DNA of 64,000 nucleotides from Candidatus Shapirobacteria bacterium (GCA_028710865.1 JAQTUF010000001.1:100409-164408), one strand, 5' to 3'. Positions 1 through 10,831 are shown, counted from the first letter of the stretch. Notes: a model not told the origin generated them from the letters alone. A program made the numbers and translations.

Positions 1-1212
1 ATCAGTTCTTAAAACAGACTCAAAATAAGCTGAAGTAGTGGCTGATTTTACTTGGACAGTGTTTTCAGTAGCTTTGGTTGTAGAATTACCAACGGTAACA
101 TTTTCAAAACCAAGATTGACTAATTTCGATTTAAGAGTGGCAGCCTGACCATTGATATCGGTAGCATTTAACACTTGGAGTTTAATGGTTTTATCAATTT
201 CAGCCAAGGTTGGAGTGGCAGTGGGAGTAATTTCTTCAATAATACTGGTTGGAGTTATATCTTCCATATTCTCTTCATTATTAGATTTATTGTTGAAAAC
301 AAAATAAACAATAAAAGAGACTAAAGCAGCAGTAAAAATAAGAACGGCTATTATTGGTAGTATATTTTTTTTATTATTCATTTTTTTGACTCCTGATGAA
401 TTAATATCTTGAGCTTTAGCTATTATATCACTAAACTCACCTAAGACAGGTAAAGGAAAGTTGGCTGGTTTATTTAAATTTTGAGCAATTTGGCTTTCAT
501 TATAGGCAGTTTTTTCAACTTCAGTAGTAGTAATGATTTCAATATCTTTACTTTCAGGAAAATAGATTTTTTTAGCTGGGGTAGAAAAATAAAGATTGGA
601 ATAATTAATAGTTTTTTGAATGTCTAGAGCAGGACCTTTAAAATTAGCAGTCAAATAAATAGTATTATTTTTAGATAATAAAAGGGTATATTCATGATCA
701 TTTAGTGGATAGATAAGGAAAAACTGATTAGAATAAATAGATGAAAGAACTTTAGAAATGGCAGCAGAAACTGAATTTAGGGCATTAATTTGAATATTTA
801 ATTTGGCTAAATTGGCTTTTAAAATAGACATTTTGGAAACTTCAAAAATGGTTGACTGAATAATGGTTTTGCCTGATTCTTGGATCAAAACATAATTAAT
901 TGAATTTGGATCTATTTTAAAAGAGACAAAACTTTCGGCTAAACCAATGACTTCTTTTTTATCAATTTGCTCTATTTGAGTGTCATAAATAAAGGATTTG
1001 GTTAAAACTATATCGTCGGAAATCAAAACAGTGCACTCTTTTATTTTATTTTTTTGAAGATACTCAATTAATGGCTCTAAATCCTTATCGCTGTTTTCCT
1101 GCCAAAGATTAATATCTAAAGTAAAATGATTGTTTTCTTTTAAATTAATATAAATTTCTAAGGATTTGTCTTTAGGCCAAAGGACTACTTTTGGTTTAGA
1201 AAATAATGACAT
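1..1212 (-). CDS. PilM-like/LytR_C-like single-pass membrane protein (C-terminus cut by window edge)
   Basis: The frame is open from an ATG at 1212 down to base 1, 404 codons without a stop, so the C-terminus lies outside the window. Residues 1-270 form a mixed alpha/beta domain loosely like the PilM/actin-like modules of pilus-assembly proteins; I see no decisive motif. A transmembrane helix spans about 281-303, after a basic KKMNNKKN stretch. A Thr/Pro linker follows, then from about 340 a domain starting KLQVLNATDINGQAA that resembles LytR_C. Inference: an envelope protein with a cytoplasmic N-terminus and an exported LytR_C-like domain, possibly binding cell wall. It lies 46 bp downstream of rpsG on the same strand. 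A similar layout (PilM-like domain, one TM helix, exported domain) occurs at 16304-18454. Exact function is unknown. Confidence 0.75.
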   Translation of the reverse strand, partial: MSLFSKPKVVLWPKDKSLEIYINLKENNHFTLDINLWQENSDKDLEPLIEYLQKNKIKECTVLISDDIVLTKSFIYDTQIEQIDKKEVIGLAESFVSFKIDPNSINYVLIQESGKTIIQSTIFEVSKMSILKANLAKLNIQINALNSVSAAISKVLSSIYSNQFFLIYPLNDHEYTLLLSKNNTIYLTANFKGPALDIQKTINYSNLYFSTPAKKIYFPESKDIEIITTTEVEKTAYNESQIAQNLNKPANFPLPVLGEFSDIIAKAQDINSSGVKKMNNKKNILPIIAVLIFTAALVSFIVYFVFNNKSNNEENMEDITPTSIIEEITPTATPTLAEIDKTIKLQVLNATDINGQAATLKSKLVNLGFENVTVGNSTTKATENTVQVKSATTSAYFESVLRTD

Positions 1213-1220
1213 CACTTCAG

Positions 1221-1249
1221 TTTATCAAGTTCATCGAGTTTATCAAGTT
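1221..1249. repeat. Short direct repeat between rpsG and the LytR_C gene
   Basis: An 11-bp unit (TTTATCAAGTT) occurs at 1221-1231 and again at 1239-1249, 18 bp apart, filling most of the rpsG to LytR_C spacer. It may be a small slippage duplication; no function is evident. Confidence 0.5.
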
Positions 1250-1258
1250 GAAAATAAT

Positions 1259-1741
1259 TTACCAACGTAAATGAGCAAAAGCTTTATTAGCTTCAGCCAT
1301 ACGTTCAACTTCTAGCCTTTTGTTAACGGCAGCACCAGAATTATTGAGAGCATCATTAACTTCGGCATTAATTTTTTGAGCAAAAGATGGGTATTGTTTA
1401 TTGGCACGGGCACGGGCAGAATTAACAAACCAACGAATAGCTAATGAATTTTGACGATTACCTCGAACTGGAGTTGGTACTTGATAAACAGCACCCCCAA
1501 TACGACGAGGTCGAACTTCAATTTTGGGACGAATATTTTCTAAAGCTCTTTCCATAACATCAATTTCTGATTCTTTAGGAAAATCTTTTTTAATCAATTC
1601 AAGAGCATCGTAAATCTGTTTTTCGGCTACAGTTCTCTTCCCATCTTTCATGGAATAATTAATTATTCTGGAAATAATAACACTGCCATAAATGGCATCA
1701 GGTTCTATTTTTCTAATTTTACTTGGTCCTTTTCTAGACAT
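1259..1741 (-). CDS. rpsG: 30S ribosomal protein S7
   Basis: 160 aa, close to the usual 156 aa of bacterial S7. S7 nucleates assembly of the 3' major domain of 16S rRNA and sits at the head near the E site. Family hallmarks are visible: the N-terminal MSRKG segment, the central basic stretch with RPRRIGGAVYQVPTPV, and AIRWFVNSARAR. The start ATG at 1741 needs no adjustment. It follows rpsL by 38 bp, in the classic rpoB-rpoC-rpsL-rpsG order of the str region. The fusA and tuf genes that often follow are replaced by a LytR_C membrane protein. No autoregulatory S7 leader is evident in the short spacer. Confidence 0.97.
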   Translation of the reverse strand: MSRKGPSKIRKIEPDAIYGSVIISRIINYSMKDGKRTVAEKQIYDALELIKKDFPKESEIDVMERALENIRPKIEVRPRRIGGAVYQVPTPVRGNRQNSLAIRWFVNSARARANKQYPSFAQKINAEVNDALNNSGAAVNKRLEVERMAEANKAFAHLRW

Positions 1742-1779
1742 ATTTTTTAATTCTTAAATTGAAATTTTAATTTTTAATA

Positions 1780-2205
1780 TTAAGTTGAGGCTTTAACACT
1801 GGGTTTTTTAGCTCCATATTTACTTCGTGACTGAAGTCGACCAGTAACAGCACCAGCATCAAATTTACCACGGATAACATGATAACGAACACCAGGTAAA
1901 TCTCGAACACGACCTCCACGAATAGAAACGATGCTGTGTTCAGCTAAATTGTGCCCAATACCAGGAATATAAGCCGTAACTAAATTACGATTACTAAGTT
2001 TAACTTTGGCAATTTTTCTCAAGGCTGAATGAGGTTTTTTAGGAGTCATAGTTTTAACTACTGTCACAACACCTTTTTTAAAGGGGTTAATAGTAGTAAT
2101 AAAATGATTTTTAATACTATTGAAATTATGACGAAGAGCACCAGTTTTAAGTTTTTTAACCCTAATTCTTCGTCCCTTTTTAATAAGTTGATTAAATGTT
2201 GGCAT
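1780..2205 (-). CDS. rpsL: 30S ribosomal protein S12
   Basis: 141 aa. S12 lies at the decoding centre and helps monitor codon-anticodon pairing. The sequence shows [12 protein letters not shown] at the N-terminus, the loop [20 protein letters not shown] (conserved streptomycin-site lysine region, PKKPxSALRK) and [20 protein letters not shown], where the second conserved loop reads [17 protein letters not shown]. It has a few extra residues in the first third compared with the usual 123-137 aa. It starts 2 bp after the rpoC stop, so co-transcription and probably translational coupling with rpoC are expected. Confidence 0.97.
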   Translation of the reverse strand: MPTFNQLIKKGRRIRVKKLKTGALRHNFNSIKNHFITTINPFKKGVVTVVKTMTPKKPHSALRKIAKVKLSNRNLVTAYIPGIGHNLAEHSIVSIRGGRVRDLPGVRYHVIRGKFDAGAVTGRLQSRSKYGAKKPSVKAST

Positions 2206-2207
2206 AT

Positions 2208-5200
2208 TTATATATTTTGTTGTTTGCTGACTGGAATAAGTCGTCCGATAATAACATTTTCCTTTAAGCCAATCAAGTTATCAACCTCGGCTAAAAGTGA
2301 AGCTTCTGTTAAAACACTGGTAGTTTGTTGAAATGAAGCAGCTGAAAGCCAAGACCCAGTAGTAAGAGCTGATTGAATTAAGCCTAATAAAACTTTTTTA
2401 CCAATTGCTGGTTTACCCTTGCTTTTTTCAGCTTCTTTATTAGCAGAATTGAAAACGGCATTGGTAATAATTTGACCATAAAGAAAATTGGTATCACCTG
2501 GATCTTCAATCTTTATTTTGTCGCTCATTTCTTTAACAATAACTTCAAGATGTTTATCATGAATGGTAATACCTTGTGATTCATAGACTCCTTGAATGCT
2601 ATTAATAAGGTATTGTTGAGCAGCTTCAATACCTTTAACTGACATAATTTCCCGAACGTCAAGAGAGCCAGTAGAAAGTTGAGTCCCTTGTCCAACTAAA
2701 TCACCATCAGAAACTAGAATATTTGCATTGAGAGGTAGGATATAAGTAACGACTTTGGCGTTATTATTTTCGTCTTTGCCAGTAAGTTTAATTTCATAGC
2801 CATCATTGGTTTCTTTGATTTTAATTTTGCCATTAATTTCAGCTAAAGGTGAAGGAATTTTAGGAAGCCGGATTTCAAATAATTCTTGAACTCGAGGTAA
2901 ACCTTGAGTAACGTCGGTACCACCAGCAACACCTCCAGTATGTTTAGTTCGAAGAGTTAATTGAATACCTGGTTCACCAACTGATTGAGCAGCAATAGTT
3001 CCAACTGGGACACCAATATCAATAATTTTTCTAGTAGAAAGATCCCAACCATAACATTTACTACAAAGTCCGGTTTCAGCAGAACAAGTTAGCGGAGAAC
3101 GAATATCAACTGAAGTGATTTTGTTTGATTCAATTAATTCTAAATTGGAATTATCAATAAGGGTACCTTTAGTTAATAAAACTTTTTTAGTTTTTGGAAC
3201 CAAAATATCATTAGCTAAAACTCTACCAAGAATACGGCGACCAAAATATCTTTCGCGATTTTTTTCATTGGCATCAATAGTAATAAACTTATCAGTACCA
3301 CAATCATCCATTCTAATAATGGAAATATGGGCAGCATCAACAAGTCGACGGGTTAAATATCCAGCGTCGGCAGTTTTTAGAGCAGTGTCGGCTAAACCTT
3401 TACGAGTTCCTCGGGCACCGGTAACGTATTCAAAGACCGATAAACCTTCACGGAAATTAGATTTGGTAGGAAGTTGAACAATTTTACCAGTAGGATCGAC
3501 CATAAGTCCTCTCATACCAGAAAGCTGCTTAATCTGATCTTTAGAAGCACGTTTAATACCAGAAGCAGAAACTATTCTAATAGGTGAATCAATATCTAAG
3601 GTGGCCCAAGTTTTTTCGGCAATTTCCTCAGTTTTTTCTAACCAAACATTTTGGCTGAGACGTTTCTTTTCATCATTACTGATAAGACCATTTTTAAAAT
3701 TTTCTTCAATTTCAGTAACTTGTTTATTAGCACCATTAATAATCCCTTCTTTTTCAGGTAAATAACCGCAGTCAGCCATAGAAAGAGAAATACCAGAAAG
3801 AGTAAAACCTTTAAAACCAATATCTTTAAGGGAATCAATAAGTCTAACTGTTTTTAAACGACCGGCAATTTCTAATGACTTAACAACTAAATCATTTAAA
3901 GCTTTACTTCCCATCATAGATTCATTAACAAATTTAAATTCTTGGGGAAGAATTTTATTAAACCAAATACGACCAAAAGTAGTTTTTATTAATTGACCAT
4001 TAAGACGAACTACAATTAATTCTCTTAGTTCAATCTTATTTGATTGATAAGCTAATTCTACTTCATCTTTATCAGAAAAAATCGATAAATTTGTAAAATC
4101 ATCTTGAGATTCTTTATCTAAATCCTGAGAGCGGATGGAAGTAATATAGTAACAACCGACGGCCATACCTTGAGTAGGAATGGAAATTGGAGCACTATCG
4201 GCTGGTTTTAATAAATTACGTGATGGCAACATTAACATCTTAGCTTCTCGTTGAGAGGCAATAGAAAGTGGTAAATGAACACCCATTTGGTCTCCATCAA
4301 AATCAGCATTAAATCCTTTACACACACATGGATGTAAACGAATAGCCAAACCATCCACTAGAATTGGTTTAAAGGCTTGAATTGAAAGCTTATGAAGTGT
4401 TGGAGCACGATTTAATAAAACATATTTATCTTTGGTAACAGTTTCTAAAATATCGTAGACTTCATTAACCCGACGATCGATAAGATTTTTGGCACTTTTG
4501 ATATTTGGAGCAATACCACTAGCCATAAGTTCACGAAGGATAAATGGTCTAAACATTTCGAGAGCGATTTCTTTTGGTAAACCAACTTGATTTAATTTTA
4601 ATTCTGGGCCAACAACAATAACTGAACGACCTGAATAATCAACCCGTTTACCAAGTAGATTACGTCGGAAACGACCCTTTTTACCACGTAAAAGATCTGA
4701 AAGTGATCGAGGAGTTCTTTTTAAACTTTTACGTTTATTTTTTGAACTCTTTTGAGCGTCAATTAAAATATCAACTGATTCCTGAAGCATTCTTTTTTCA
4801 TTTCGTAAAATGATTTCTGGAGCACCAAGTTTAAGTAATTTTTTAAGACGATTGTTACGATTTATAAGTCGACGATAAAGATCATTTAAATCACTAGTCG
4901 CAAATCGACCACCAGTAAGTTGAACCATAGGACGTAAATCTGGTGGTATAACTGGTACATTAGTTAAGACCATAGAACTGGGTTTAATTTCATTTTCAAT
5001 CATGCCATTTAAAATACGAATCTTATACATGATTTTCTTTTTCTTTAACTTGGAACTAGTTTTTTTTAATTCTTTTTTTAGATTTTTGACAGTTTCTGAT
5101 AAATCAATTTCGTCTAAAACTTCATAAAGAGCTTCAGCTCCCATTTTGGCTTCAAAGAAAATATCGGCTTTAAACTGAGATAAATAAAAACTCTCTTCAT

Positions 5201-5942
5201 CAGAAAGAGTAGATAAAATTTGAATTGAAGAAATTTTGTCCTCTAAGTATTTAATAAGACCTTCGATACGATTTTTTTCCGAAAGAGCTTTATTTTCTAG
5301 TTTTTGAATGTCTTGTTTGAGTTTAACGTTTCTTTCTTCTTGGGCCACAAAAAGCTGATCTTTATTTTTTATTTTACTTTTTAATTCAGCCTTTTCTTTT
5401 TCGGTTTGGTCAGTTTTTAACTGAATCATTTTTTGGGAATCGATATCAATTTTTTCAATTCTTTCATGAGAATTTTTTTGGAGGTTATCAATAGCCTCTT
5501 TGCGTTTAGAATCATCAACTGAAATAACTAAATACTTAGTAAAGTAAACAACTGATTCAAGATCTTTTTGGGGAACATCTAAAATGACACCAATTGGTGA
5601 TGGAGTATTTCTGAGATACCAAAGATGAGTAACAGGGGCAGCTAAGGTAATGTGACCCATACGTTCACGTCTGACTTTTGAAGTAGTTACCTCAACACCA
5701 CATCGATCACAGATTATACCTTTAAATCGGATTTTTTTGTATTTACCACAGTAACACTCATAATCATGACTTGGTCCAAAAATTTTTTCACAAAATAGAC
5801 CGTCTTTTTCCGGACGCCAACTACGATAATTAATAGTTTCTGGTTTAGTAACTTCACCGTGAGACCAACTTAAGATATCTGCTGGTGAGGCTAGTTTTAT
5901 TTTAAGGCCAGAAAAATCAACTATACTTTTGAAATTAAACAT
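2208..5942 (-). CDS. rpoC: DNA-directed RNA polymerase subunit beta'
   Basis: 1244 aa. It forms the catalytic clamp half of RNA polymerase. The Mg-binding signature [12 protein letters not shown] lies near residue 545; most bacteria have MAVH, so the Gly is a mild variant. The N-terminal zinc ribbon has Cys63, Cys65, Cys78 and Cys81. A second cysteine set lies at about 879 and 951-961 ([11 protein letters not shown]). Residues about 145-310 form a charged Lys/Glu-rich helical region, probably the clamp coiled coil with an expanded lineage-specific segment. The start ATG overlaps the rpoB stop codon by one base (TAATG), so the two are translationally coupled. The gene is at the short end for bacterial beta' because large lineage insertions are absent. 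Confidence 0.98.
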   Translation of the reverse strand: MFNFKSIVDFSGLKIKLASPADILSWSHGEVTKPETINYRSWRPEKDGLFCEKIFGPSHDYECYCGKYKKIRFKGIICDRCGVEVTTSKVRRERMGHITLAAPVTHLWYLRNTPSPIGVILDVPQKDLESVVYFTKYLVISVDDSKRKEAIDNLQKNSHERIEKIDIDSQKMIQLKTDQTEKEKAELKSKIKNKDQLFVAQEERNVKLKQDIQKLENKALSEKNRIEGLIKYLEDKISSIQILSTLSDEESFYLSQFKADIFFEAKMGAEALYEVLDEIDLSETVKNLKKELKKTSSKLKKKKIMYKIRILNGMIENEIKPSSMVLTNVPVIPPDLRPMVQLTGGRFATSDLNDLYRRLINRNNRLKKLLKLGAPEIILRNEKRMLQESVDILIDAQKSSKNKRKSLKRTPRSLSDLLRGKKGRFRRNLLGKRVDYSGRSVIVVGPELKLNQVGLPKEIALEMFRPFILRELMASGIAPNIKSAKNLIDRRVNEVYDILETVTKDKYVLLNRAPTLHKLSIQAFKPILVDGLAIRLHPCVCKGFNADFDGDQMGVHLPLSIASQREAKMLMLPSRNLLKPADSAPISIPTQGMAVGCYYITSIRSQDLDKESQDDFTNLSIFSDKDEVELAYQSNKIELRELIVVRLNGQLIKTTFGRIWFNKILPQEFKFVNESMMGSKALNDLVVKSLEIAGRLKTVRLIDSLKDIGFKGFTLSGISLSMADCGYLPEKEGIINGANKQVTEIEENFKNGLISNDEKKRLSQNVWLEKTEEIAEKTWATLDIDSPIRIVSASGIKRASKDQIKQLSGMRGLMVDPTGKIVQLPTKSNFREGLSVFEYVTGARGTRKGLADTALKTADAGYLTRRLVDAAHISIIRMDDCGTDKFITIDANEKNRERYFGRRILGRVLANDILVPKTKKVLLTKGTLIDNSNLELIESNKITSVDIRSPLTCSAETGLCSKCYGWDLSTRKIIDIGVPVGTIAAQSVGEPGIQLTLRTKHTGGVAGGTDVTQGLPRVQELFEIRLPKIPSPLAEINGKIKIKETNDGYEIKLTGKDENNNAKVVTYILPLNANILVSDGDLVGQGTQLSTGSLDVREIMSVKGIEAAQQYLINSIQGVYESQGITIHDKHLEVIVKEMSDKIKIEDPGDTNFLYGQIITNAVFNSANKEAEKSKGKPAIGKKVLLGLIQSALTTGSWLSAASFQQTTSVLTEASLLAEVDNLIGLKENVIIGRLIPVSKQQNI

Positions 5943-8900
5943 TATTGTTCCTCCTTTATATCATCTAATGGTGCCGGTTCATCGGCAATACTTAAACCTG
6001 TTATTTCTTCTTCGGAAGATATAGAAATTTCAGGTTCAACATCTTCTAATTTAACTTCTGGGGTAGCTTCTTCTTCAGAAAATAAATTAGTGACTTCTTT
6101 AACTCCAACTGGAGAAATATCAAGACAAAGTCCTGCTAATTCTTTGGTTAAAACTTTGAAAGATTCAGGAATGGCTGGCTCAGGAATTACTTGACCTTTG
6201 ATAATAGCTTGGAAAGTATGAGTACGACCTTCAATATCATCAGACTTAATAGTCAACATTTCTTGAAGAGTGTGAGCAGCTCGGTGAGCTTCTAAAGCCC
6301 AAACTTCCATTTCTCCAAGTCGCTGACCACCCATACGAGCTTTACCTCCAAGAGGTTGTTGAGTAACAAGTGAGTATGGACCAGTAGAACGAGCATGAAC
6401 TTTATCGTCAACCATATGAACAAGTTTTAGAATATAACCGATACCAACTACACTTTTTTGATGATATGGTTCACCAGTTCGGCCATCATAAAGTTGGATT
6501 TTACCATCAGTTGGTAGATTGGCTGATTTTAATTCTTGAGCAATTTCTTCTTCGGAATATTTTTCAAAAACAGGAACAGCATATTTTTTATTAAGATGAA
6601 GACCAGCATAAGCTAAATTGACCTCTAAAATCTGACCTAAATTCATACGAGAAATAACCGAAATTGGCGACATAACTAGGTCAATTGGAGTACCATCAGC
6701 AGTTTTTGGCATGTCATACTCAGGCATAATTCGACAAAGAACACCTTTATTTCCATGCCTTCCGGCAATTTTATCACCTTCCTGAATTCTTCTAATTTGA
6801 GCAACATAAACTTTAACAATTTTATTAACACCAGGATCAAGTTCATCCCCTTGGTCTTTATCTAAAATATCAACTTTAATAACAACACCGCCCTCACCAT
6901 TGGCAACACGGAGAGAAGTATCTTTAACTTCACGAGCTTTTTCACCAAAAATAGCACGTAATAATCTTTCTTCAGCAGATAATTCTTTTTCACCACGAGG
7001 TTCAACCTTACCAACCAAAATATCATTAGGACCAACATTGGCACCAATCATGACAATACCATCATCGGTAAGCTTGGCTAATTCATTTTCGGAAACATTG
7101 GGAATATCTTTAGTTAGTTCTTCGGAACCTAATTTAGTTTCAACAACTTGAGCAGTATATTCATAAATTTGGATATTAGTTAATACATCTTCTTTCACTA
7201 ATCTATCGGAAATTAAAAATGAATCTTCATAATTTAAACCATCAATTTCAGCATAAGCCACTAAAAGATTTCGACCAATAGACAATTCACCACCATCAGT
7301 AGAAGGTCCATCAATTAAAAGGTCGCCAGTTTTAATAATATCGCCAGTTTTAACGACAGTTCTTTGGTTGTAACAAGTACCATAAGGAGAAGTTCGATCA
7401 AACTTAATTAAATAATAAGTTTCGGTCTTACCATCACTACTAACTTCACTTTGATCATTACAAATAGGTTCAATTTTTTTATCTAAAGAAATAATAATTT
7501 TTTCAGCATCAACATAGGTTACTTTACCTGAGTGATTAGCTAAAATTGTTCTATTCATGGCAGTAGCAACAGCAGTTTCGATACCAGTACCAACAATAGG
7601 AGCTTCTGGTGAAATAAGGGGAACTGCTTGTGTTTGCATGTGGGAACCCATTAACGCACGAGTAGCATCATCATGGTCAATAAAAGGAATTAGAGCAGCA
7701 GAAACACCCACAATTTCGTTAGGAATTAAATCAATATATTTGACCTGATCGATTTCATCTTCGGCAAATTCACCTTGAAAACGAACTGGAACCCAATTTT
7801 GTTTTGTAACTCCAAATTCATCAAATTTAATACCCAAATGAGTAATTTTATTTTCATATTCATCATAGGCATCTAAATAGACAAAATCATCAGAAATTTT
7901 ATAACCGCCTTTGACTTTTTCCAATTTTCTAAAAGGAGCCTCAAGAAAACCATATTTATTGACTTTAGCGTAAAGAGCCAAATAAGTTACTAAACCTATA
8001 TTTTGACCTTCTGGAGAACGAACAGTACAAATACGACCATATTGAGAACTATGAACATCTCTAATAGAAAAAGCAGCTCGTTCACGAGTTAAACCACCAA
8101 TACCAACAACAGTTACTCTTCTTAAAAGATCTAATTCAGCCAAAGGATTGGTTTGATCGAGAATAGCAGATAATTGGTTGGATCTAAAAAAAGTGTTAAG
8201 ACCAGAAATAAGAGGTTGAGGATTAATCATTTGGCTGGGGATAGGTTTTTCTTTGGTAGAAATCAAACTCATTCTTTCTTTAACCATTCTTTCGAATCTA
8301 GCAAGGGCCGGACGAATAGCAATTTGAGAAACTATTTCACCGCAACAACGAAGTCGACGGTTAGCTAAACTATCAATATCATCTAGACGAGTAACTTTTC
8401 CGCTTTGGAGTTGAACTAAATATTTAACAGTAGCTAACAAATCTTCTTTTCTTAAAACCCAATTTTCTTTATCAGTATCATCAAATTTAAATTCAAATTT
8501 TTTGTTAATTTTGTAACGACCAACTGGTCCAAGTTCATAAGTACGAATATCAAAAAATCTTTCATTAAAAAATTTTTGAGCATTTTCTAAAACAACTGGT
8601 TCACCTGGACGAAGCTTTCGATAAAATTCCAAAACTGCTTCTTCGGAGGTTTTGGAAACATCAGCTTGGATAGTATGAGAAATGTAATCACCAAACTCAG
8701 CAATTAATTGTTTATCATCCATTTGACAGGCAGCTCTTAAAATTATAGTAGCAGGAAATTTCTTTTTGCGATCAATTCGGGCAAAAACTACATCTTTTTT
8801 ACCAATAAAAAATTCTAACCAGGAACCACGAGTAGGTCTAATTTCGGCATTATAAAGATTTTTTCCAGTAGCTGGGTCGACTTCACTAGTAAAATAAACA

Positions 8901-9307
8901 CCAGGGGAACGAACTAATTGATTAATAATACCTCTTTCAATACCATTGATAATGAAAGTTCCCTCTTGAGTCATGGTAGGAAGATTTAAGAAAAAAACAC
9001 TTTCTTCTGAAACATTACCAGTTCTTTTATTGGTTAAAGTAGCTTTGATTTTGACAGGGATAGTATAATTGAGACCTTTTTTCTTGGCAGTGTCAGGAGT
9101 AATGGTGATGGGATCGTAACTAAGACTACCTAGTTCTAATTGCCAGTTGTTACCGGTGTAATCACTTATAGGAGAAATGGCTTGAATAGTTTCTTTAAGT
9201 TCACGGTTAAGAAAATCAGTCCAGGATTCTTTTTGAATTTGAATTAAATCTAATTTAGGAATATTGGAGTATTTTTTACCCCATTGAGTTCTTTTAACGG
9301 AAGGCAT
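5942..9307 (-). CDS. rpoB: DNA-directed RNA polymerase subunit beta
   Basis: 1121 aa from the ATG at 9307; a TTG three bases upstream is in frame but less likely. It forms the other half of the RNA polymerase active-site cleft. The fork-loop/rifampicin region reads FFRSNQLSAILDQTNPLAEL. The conserved GRHGNKGVLCRIMPEYDMP segment near the substrate site and the C-terminal QPLGGKARMGGQRLGEMEVW block are intact. At the rifampicin loop, LSAILDQTNPLAEL follows the usual LSQFMDQTNPLAEL pattern with natural variation (A and IL in place of Q and FM). An acidic C-terminal extension of about 45 residues (rich in EEE and PEI) follows the core. It is transcribed from the promoter at 9372-9400 and heads rpoB-rpoC-rpsL-rpsG. 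Confidence 0.98.
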   Translation of the reverse strand: MPSVKRTQWGKKYSNIPKLDLIQIQKESWTDFLNRELKETIQAISPISDYTGNNWQLELGSLSYDPITITPDTAKKKGLNYTIPVKIKATLTNKRTGNVSEESVFFLNLPTMTQEGTFIINGIERGIINQLVRSPGVYFTSEVDPATGKNLYNAEIRPTRGSWLEFFIGKKDVVFARIDRKKKFPATIILRAACQMDDKQLIAEFGDYISHTIQADVSKTSEEAVLEFYRKLRPGEPVVLENAQKFFNERFFDIRTYELGPVGRYKINKKFEFKFDDTDKENWVLRKEDLLATVKYLVQLQSGKVTRLDDIDSLANRRLRCCGEIVSQIAIRPALARFERMVKERMSLISTKEKPIPSQMINPQPLISGLNTFFRSNQLSAILDQTNPLAELDLLRRVTVVGIGGLTRERAAFSIRDVHSSQYGRICTVRSPEGQNIGLVTYLALYAKVNKYGFLEAPFRKLEKVKGGYKISDDFVYLDAYDEYENKITHLGIKFDEFGVTKQNWVPVRFQGEFAEDEIDQVKYIDLIPNEIVGVSAALIPFIDHDDATRALMGSHMQTQAVPLISPEAPIVGTGIETAVATAMNRTILANHSGKVTYVDAEKIIISLDKKIEPICNDQSEVSSDGKTETYYLIKFDRTSPYGTCYNQRTVVKTGDIIKTGDLLIDGPSTDGGELSIGRNLLVAYAEIDGLNYEDSFLISDRLVKEDVLTNIQIYEYTAQVVETKLGSEELTKDIPNVSENELAKLTDDGIVMIGANVGPNDILVGKVEPRGEKELSAEERLLRAIFGEKAREVKDTSLRVANGEGGVVIKVDILDKDQGDELDPGVNKIVKVYVAQIRRIQEGDKIAGRHGNKGVLCRIMPEYDMPKTADGTPIDLVMSPISVISRMNLGQILEVNLAYAGLHLNKKYAVPVFEKYSEEEIAQELKSANLPTDGKIQLYDGRTGEPYHQKSVVGIGYILKLVHMVDDKVHARSTGPYSLVTQQPLGGKARMGGQRLGEMEVWALEAHRAAHTLQEMLTIKSDDIEGRTHTFQAIIKGQVIPEPAIPESFKVLTKELAGLCLDISPVGVKEVTNLFSEEEATPEVKLEDVEPEISISSEEEITGLSIADEPAPLDDIKEEQ

Positions 9308-9371
9308 CAAGTTTTTTTAATTACTAAAATTAAAGGACGAGTTATGTACCAACCGCTCGCCGAATAGGGGT

Positions 9372-9400
9372 ATTATATCGCGCCCGTCAACACTTGGCAA
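9372..9400 (-). promoter_or_regulatory. Sigma70-type promoter of rpoBC operon
   Basis: On the minus strand there is TTGCCA, a 17-nt spacer, then TATAAT (perfect -10; 5 of 6 at -35). The predicted transcription start near 9365 gives a leader of about 58 nt before the rpoB ATG. A closer TTGACG also exists but is only 7 nt from the -10 and cannot pair with it. Two copies of TCTACCCA lie just upstream of the -35. Confidence 0.8.
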
Positions 9401-9423
9401 TGGGTAGAATTTGGGTAGAAAAA

Positions 9424-10785
9424 TTAAAGAAACGCATAATGAATTTCTTTTACTAAATTAGTACATTGATCTTGAGCTTTTTGCTCTTCAATATCATTAG
9501 ATCTTACTCCTCCACAATTACCTGCAGTTGTCCAAACTAATTTATCTGGATAAGCATATAGAGGACTGATTTCTCCTATTCCTCCAACTGCATACTCTGG
9601 AACAACAACTTCTTTCAAAAATTTATCATTTGACCATTTTTCGTAATTTGGAGTTGTATAAAAAGTATATTCATAATCACCCAAAATAGTTTTTAGATTG
9701 TTTTTACTGATTGACAATTTTTTAATCGAACCTTTAATTATTTTTTGGGCAAAAGAATATAATTTATCACTTGAATTAATATTTCCAAACCATGTATTAG
9801 TGCTAGTAGTTCCATCAAGATAATCAGTAAAATCGTTTTTCCTTTCAGAACTGGGTATCTCTTTGTAAAGATTCCAGTTAATAATCATTTTTTGAAATGA
9901 GGTTTTAGATGATTGAGTTGCGGTTTTAGTGGCGGAAGAAGTAGATTCACAGGCTTTTTCAGTGCAGGAAATAACATCTTTGGCTTCACAAGTACAAATA
10001 TTACAACCATCTGCAGCAGTAAAATCTTCACCGATACTTAATTCCATATCATTTAGGGTGCAAGCAACTTCAGATGAAGTTGGAGTAATAGTTGATTGGG
10101 TTTGATCAGTGTTTGAGTTAGATGGTTTTAGAAGTAAAAAATAAGCTAAGGTAAGAATAATTAAAATAAAAATGGAAAGAGCAATAAAAAACAGCATTTT
10201 TATTAAATTTGAAGGAGAATTTTGAGAATCAGAAATTGGGTTGATGGGTTCTTGTTCTGGAGCATTGGTTTCATAGCTTAAAACTTCATTAATTTTGTCT
10301 TTAATCTCTTCTGGGGTGGCTGATTTTTCAGTTTCATTTATGTTTGATATTGGTTCAGGAGTGTTTTCTGGAGTTGTCAATGAAGGAATTTCTGGAGGTA
10401 CTTTAATTTTATTTGAATCAATATCTTCTAATGGTTTTGTTTCGACTGGGGAAGCGATTGGGGAAGCGATTGGGGTTTCGACTGGGGAAGCGATTGGGGA
10501 AGCGATTGGGGTTTCGACTGGGGAAGCGACTGGGGTTTCGACTGGGGTTTCGACTGGGGTTTCGACTGGGGTTTCGACTGGGGAAGCGATTGGGGAAGCG
10601 ACTGGGGTTTCGACTGGGGTTTCGACTGGGGTTTCAGTCATTTTAACCGTATCATTAGTTAAATCTGTAGTTTTAACATCAATATTTTCATCTGTTGATG
10701 AGTCAACTTTGGCAGCGTATTGATCTAAAACATCTTGATATTTATTTTCTTTTTTGTCTTTAGAATTATTTTTTTTATCATCCAT
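9424..10785 (-). CDS. Membrane protein with PVET/PIAS repeats and Cys-rich VWC/pacifastin-like segment
   Basis: 453 aa, not recognised as a named family. Layout: a charged N-terminus (MDDKKNNSKDKKENK), sixteen tetrapeptides of PVET, PVAS or PIAS type at about 52-115, an acidic/Pro linker, one transmembrane helix at about 195-217, then a Cys-rich segment at about 238-279. The latter spans C-TLNDMELSIGEDFTAADG-CNICTC and ends CTEKAC, which is reminiscent of VWC or pacifastin-type domains. A C-terminal domain of about 160 aa follows. Inference: type II membrane protein with a cytoplasmic low-complexity tail and an exported sensor or binding domain. It lies alone between rpoB and the divergent miaB gene. 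The codon for each repeat unit is almost invariant, so the repeat is recent. Confidence 0.75.
   Translation of the reverse strand: MDDKKNNSKDKKENKYQDVLDQYAAKVDSSTDENIDVKTTDLTNDTVKMTETPVETPVETPVASPIASPVETPVETPVETPVETPVASPVETPIASPIASPVETPIASPIASPVETKPLEDIDSNKIKVPPEIPSLTTPENTPEPISNINETEKSATPEEIKDKINEVLSYETNAPEQEPINPISDSQNSPSNLIKMLFFIALSIFILIILTLAYFLLLKPSNSNTDQTQSTITPTSSEVACTLNDMELSIGEDFTAADGCNICTCEAKDVISCTEKACESTSSATKTATQSSKTSFQKMIINWNLYKEIPSSERKNDFTDYLDGTTSTNTWFGNINSSDKLYSFAQKIIKGSIKKLSISKNNLKTILGDYEYTFYTTPNYEKWSNDKFLKEVVVPEYAVGGIGEISPLYAYPDKLVWTTAGNCGGVRSNDIEEQKAQDQCTNLVKEIHYAFL
10439..10630. repeat. 12-bp tandem repeat, about 16 units (intragenic)
   Basis: Units are variants of GGGGTTTCGACT and GGGGAAGCGATT on the + strand, encoding PVET and PIAS/PVAS on the minus strand. 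Length and GC content stand out from the AT-rich surroundings. The multiple of three keeps the frame, so copy-number change would vary the length of the cytoplasmic tail without truncation. The repeat also opens artefactual + strand frames. Confidence 0.9.
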
Positions 10786-10831
10786 AAATTAAATTATTCC
10801 ATTTAGTAAAAAATATTGCAAATGAGATATT

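Noticed and set aside
1221..1249. Regulatory operator for the LytR_C gene
   Set aside because: Two 11-bp repeats are visible, but no promoter and no dyad symmetry support an operator reading.
10439..10630. CRISPR-like array
   Set aside because: Units are 12 bp with no unique spacers, and lie inside an open gene. No other array-like pattern is seen and no cas genes are present.
10295..10723. Two long + strand reading frames across the 12-bp repeat
   Set aside because: They arise because the repeat unit has no stop in several frames. The minus-strand frame has the conserved membrane layout.
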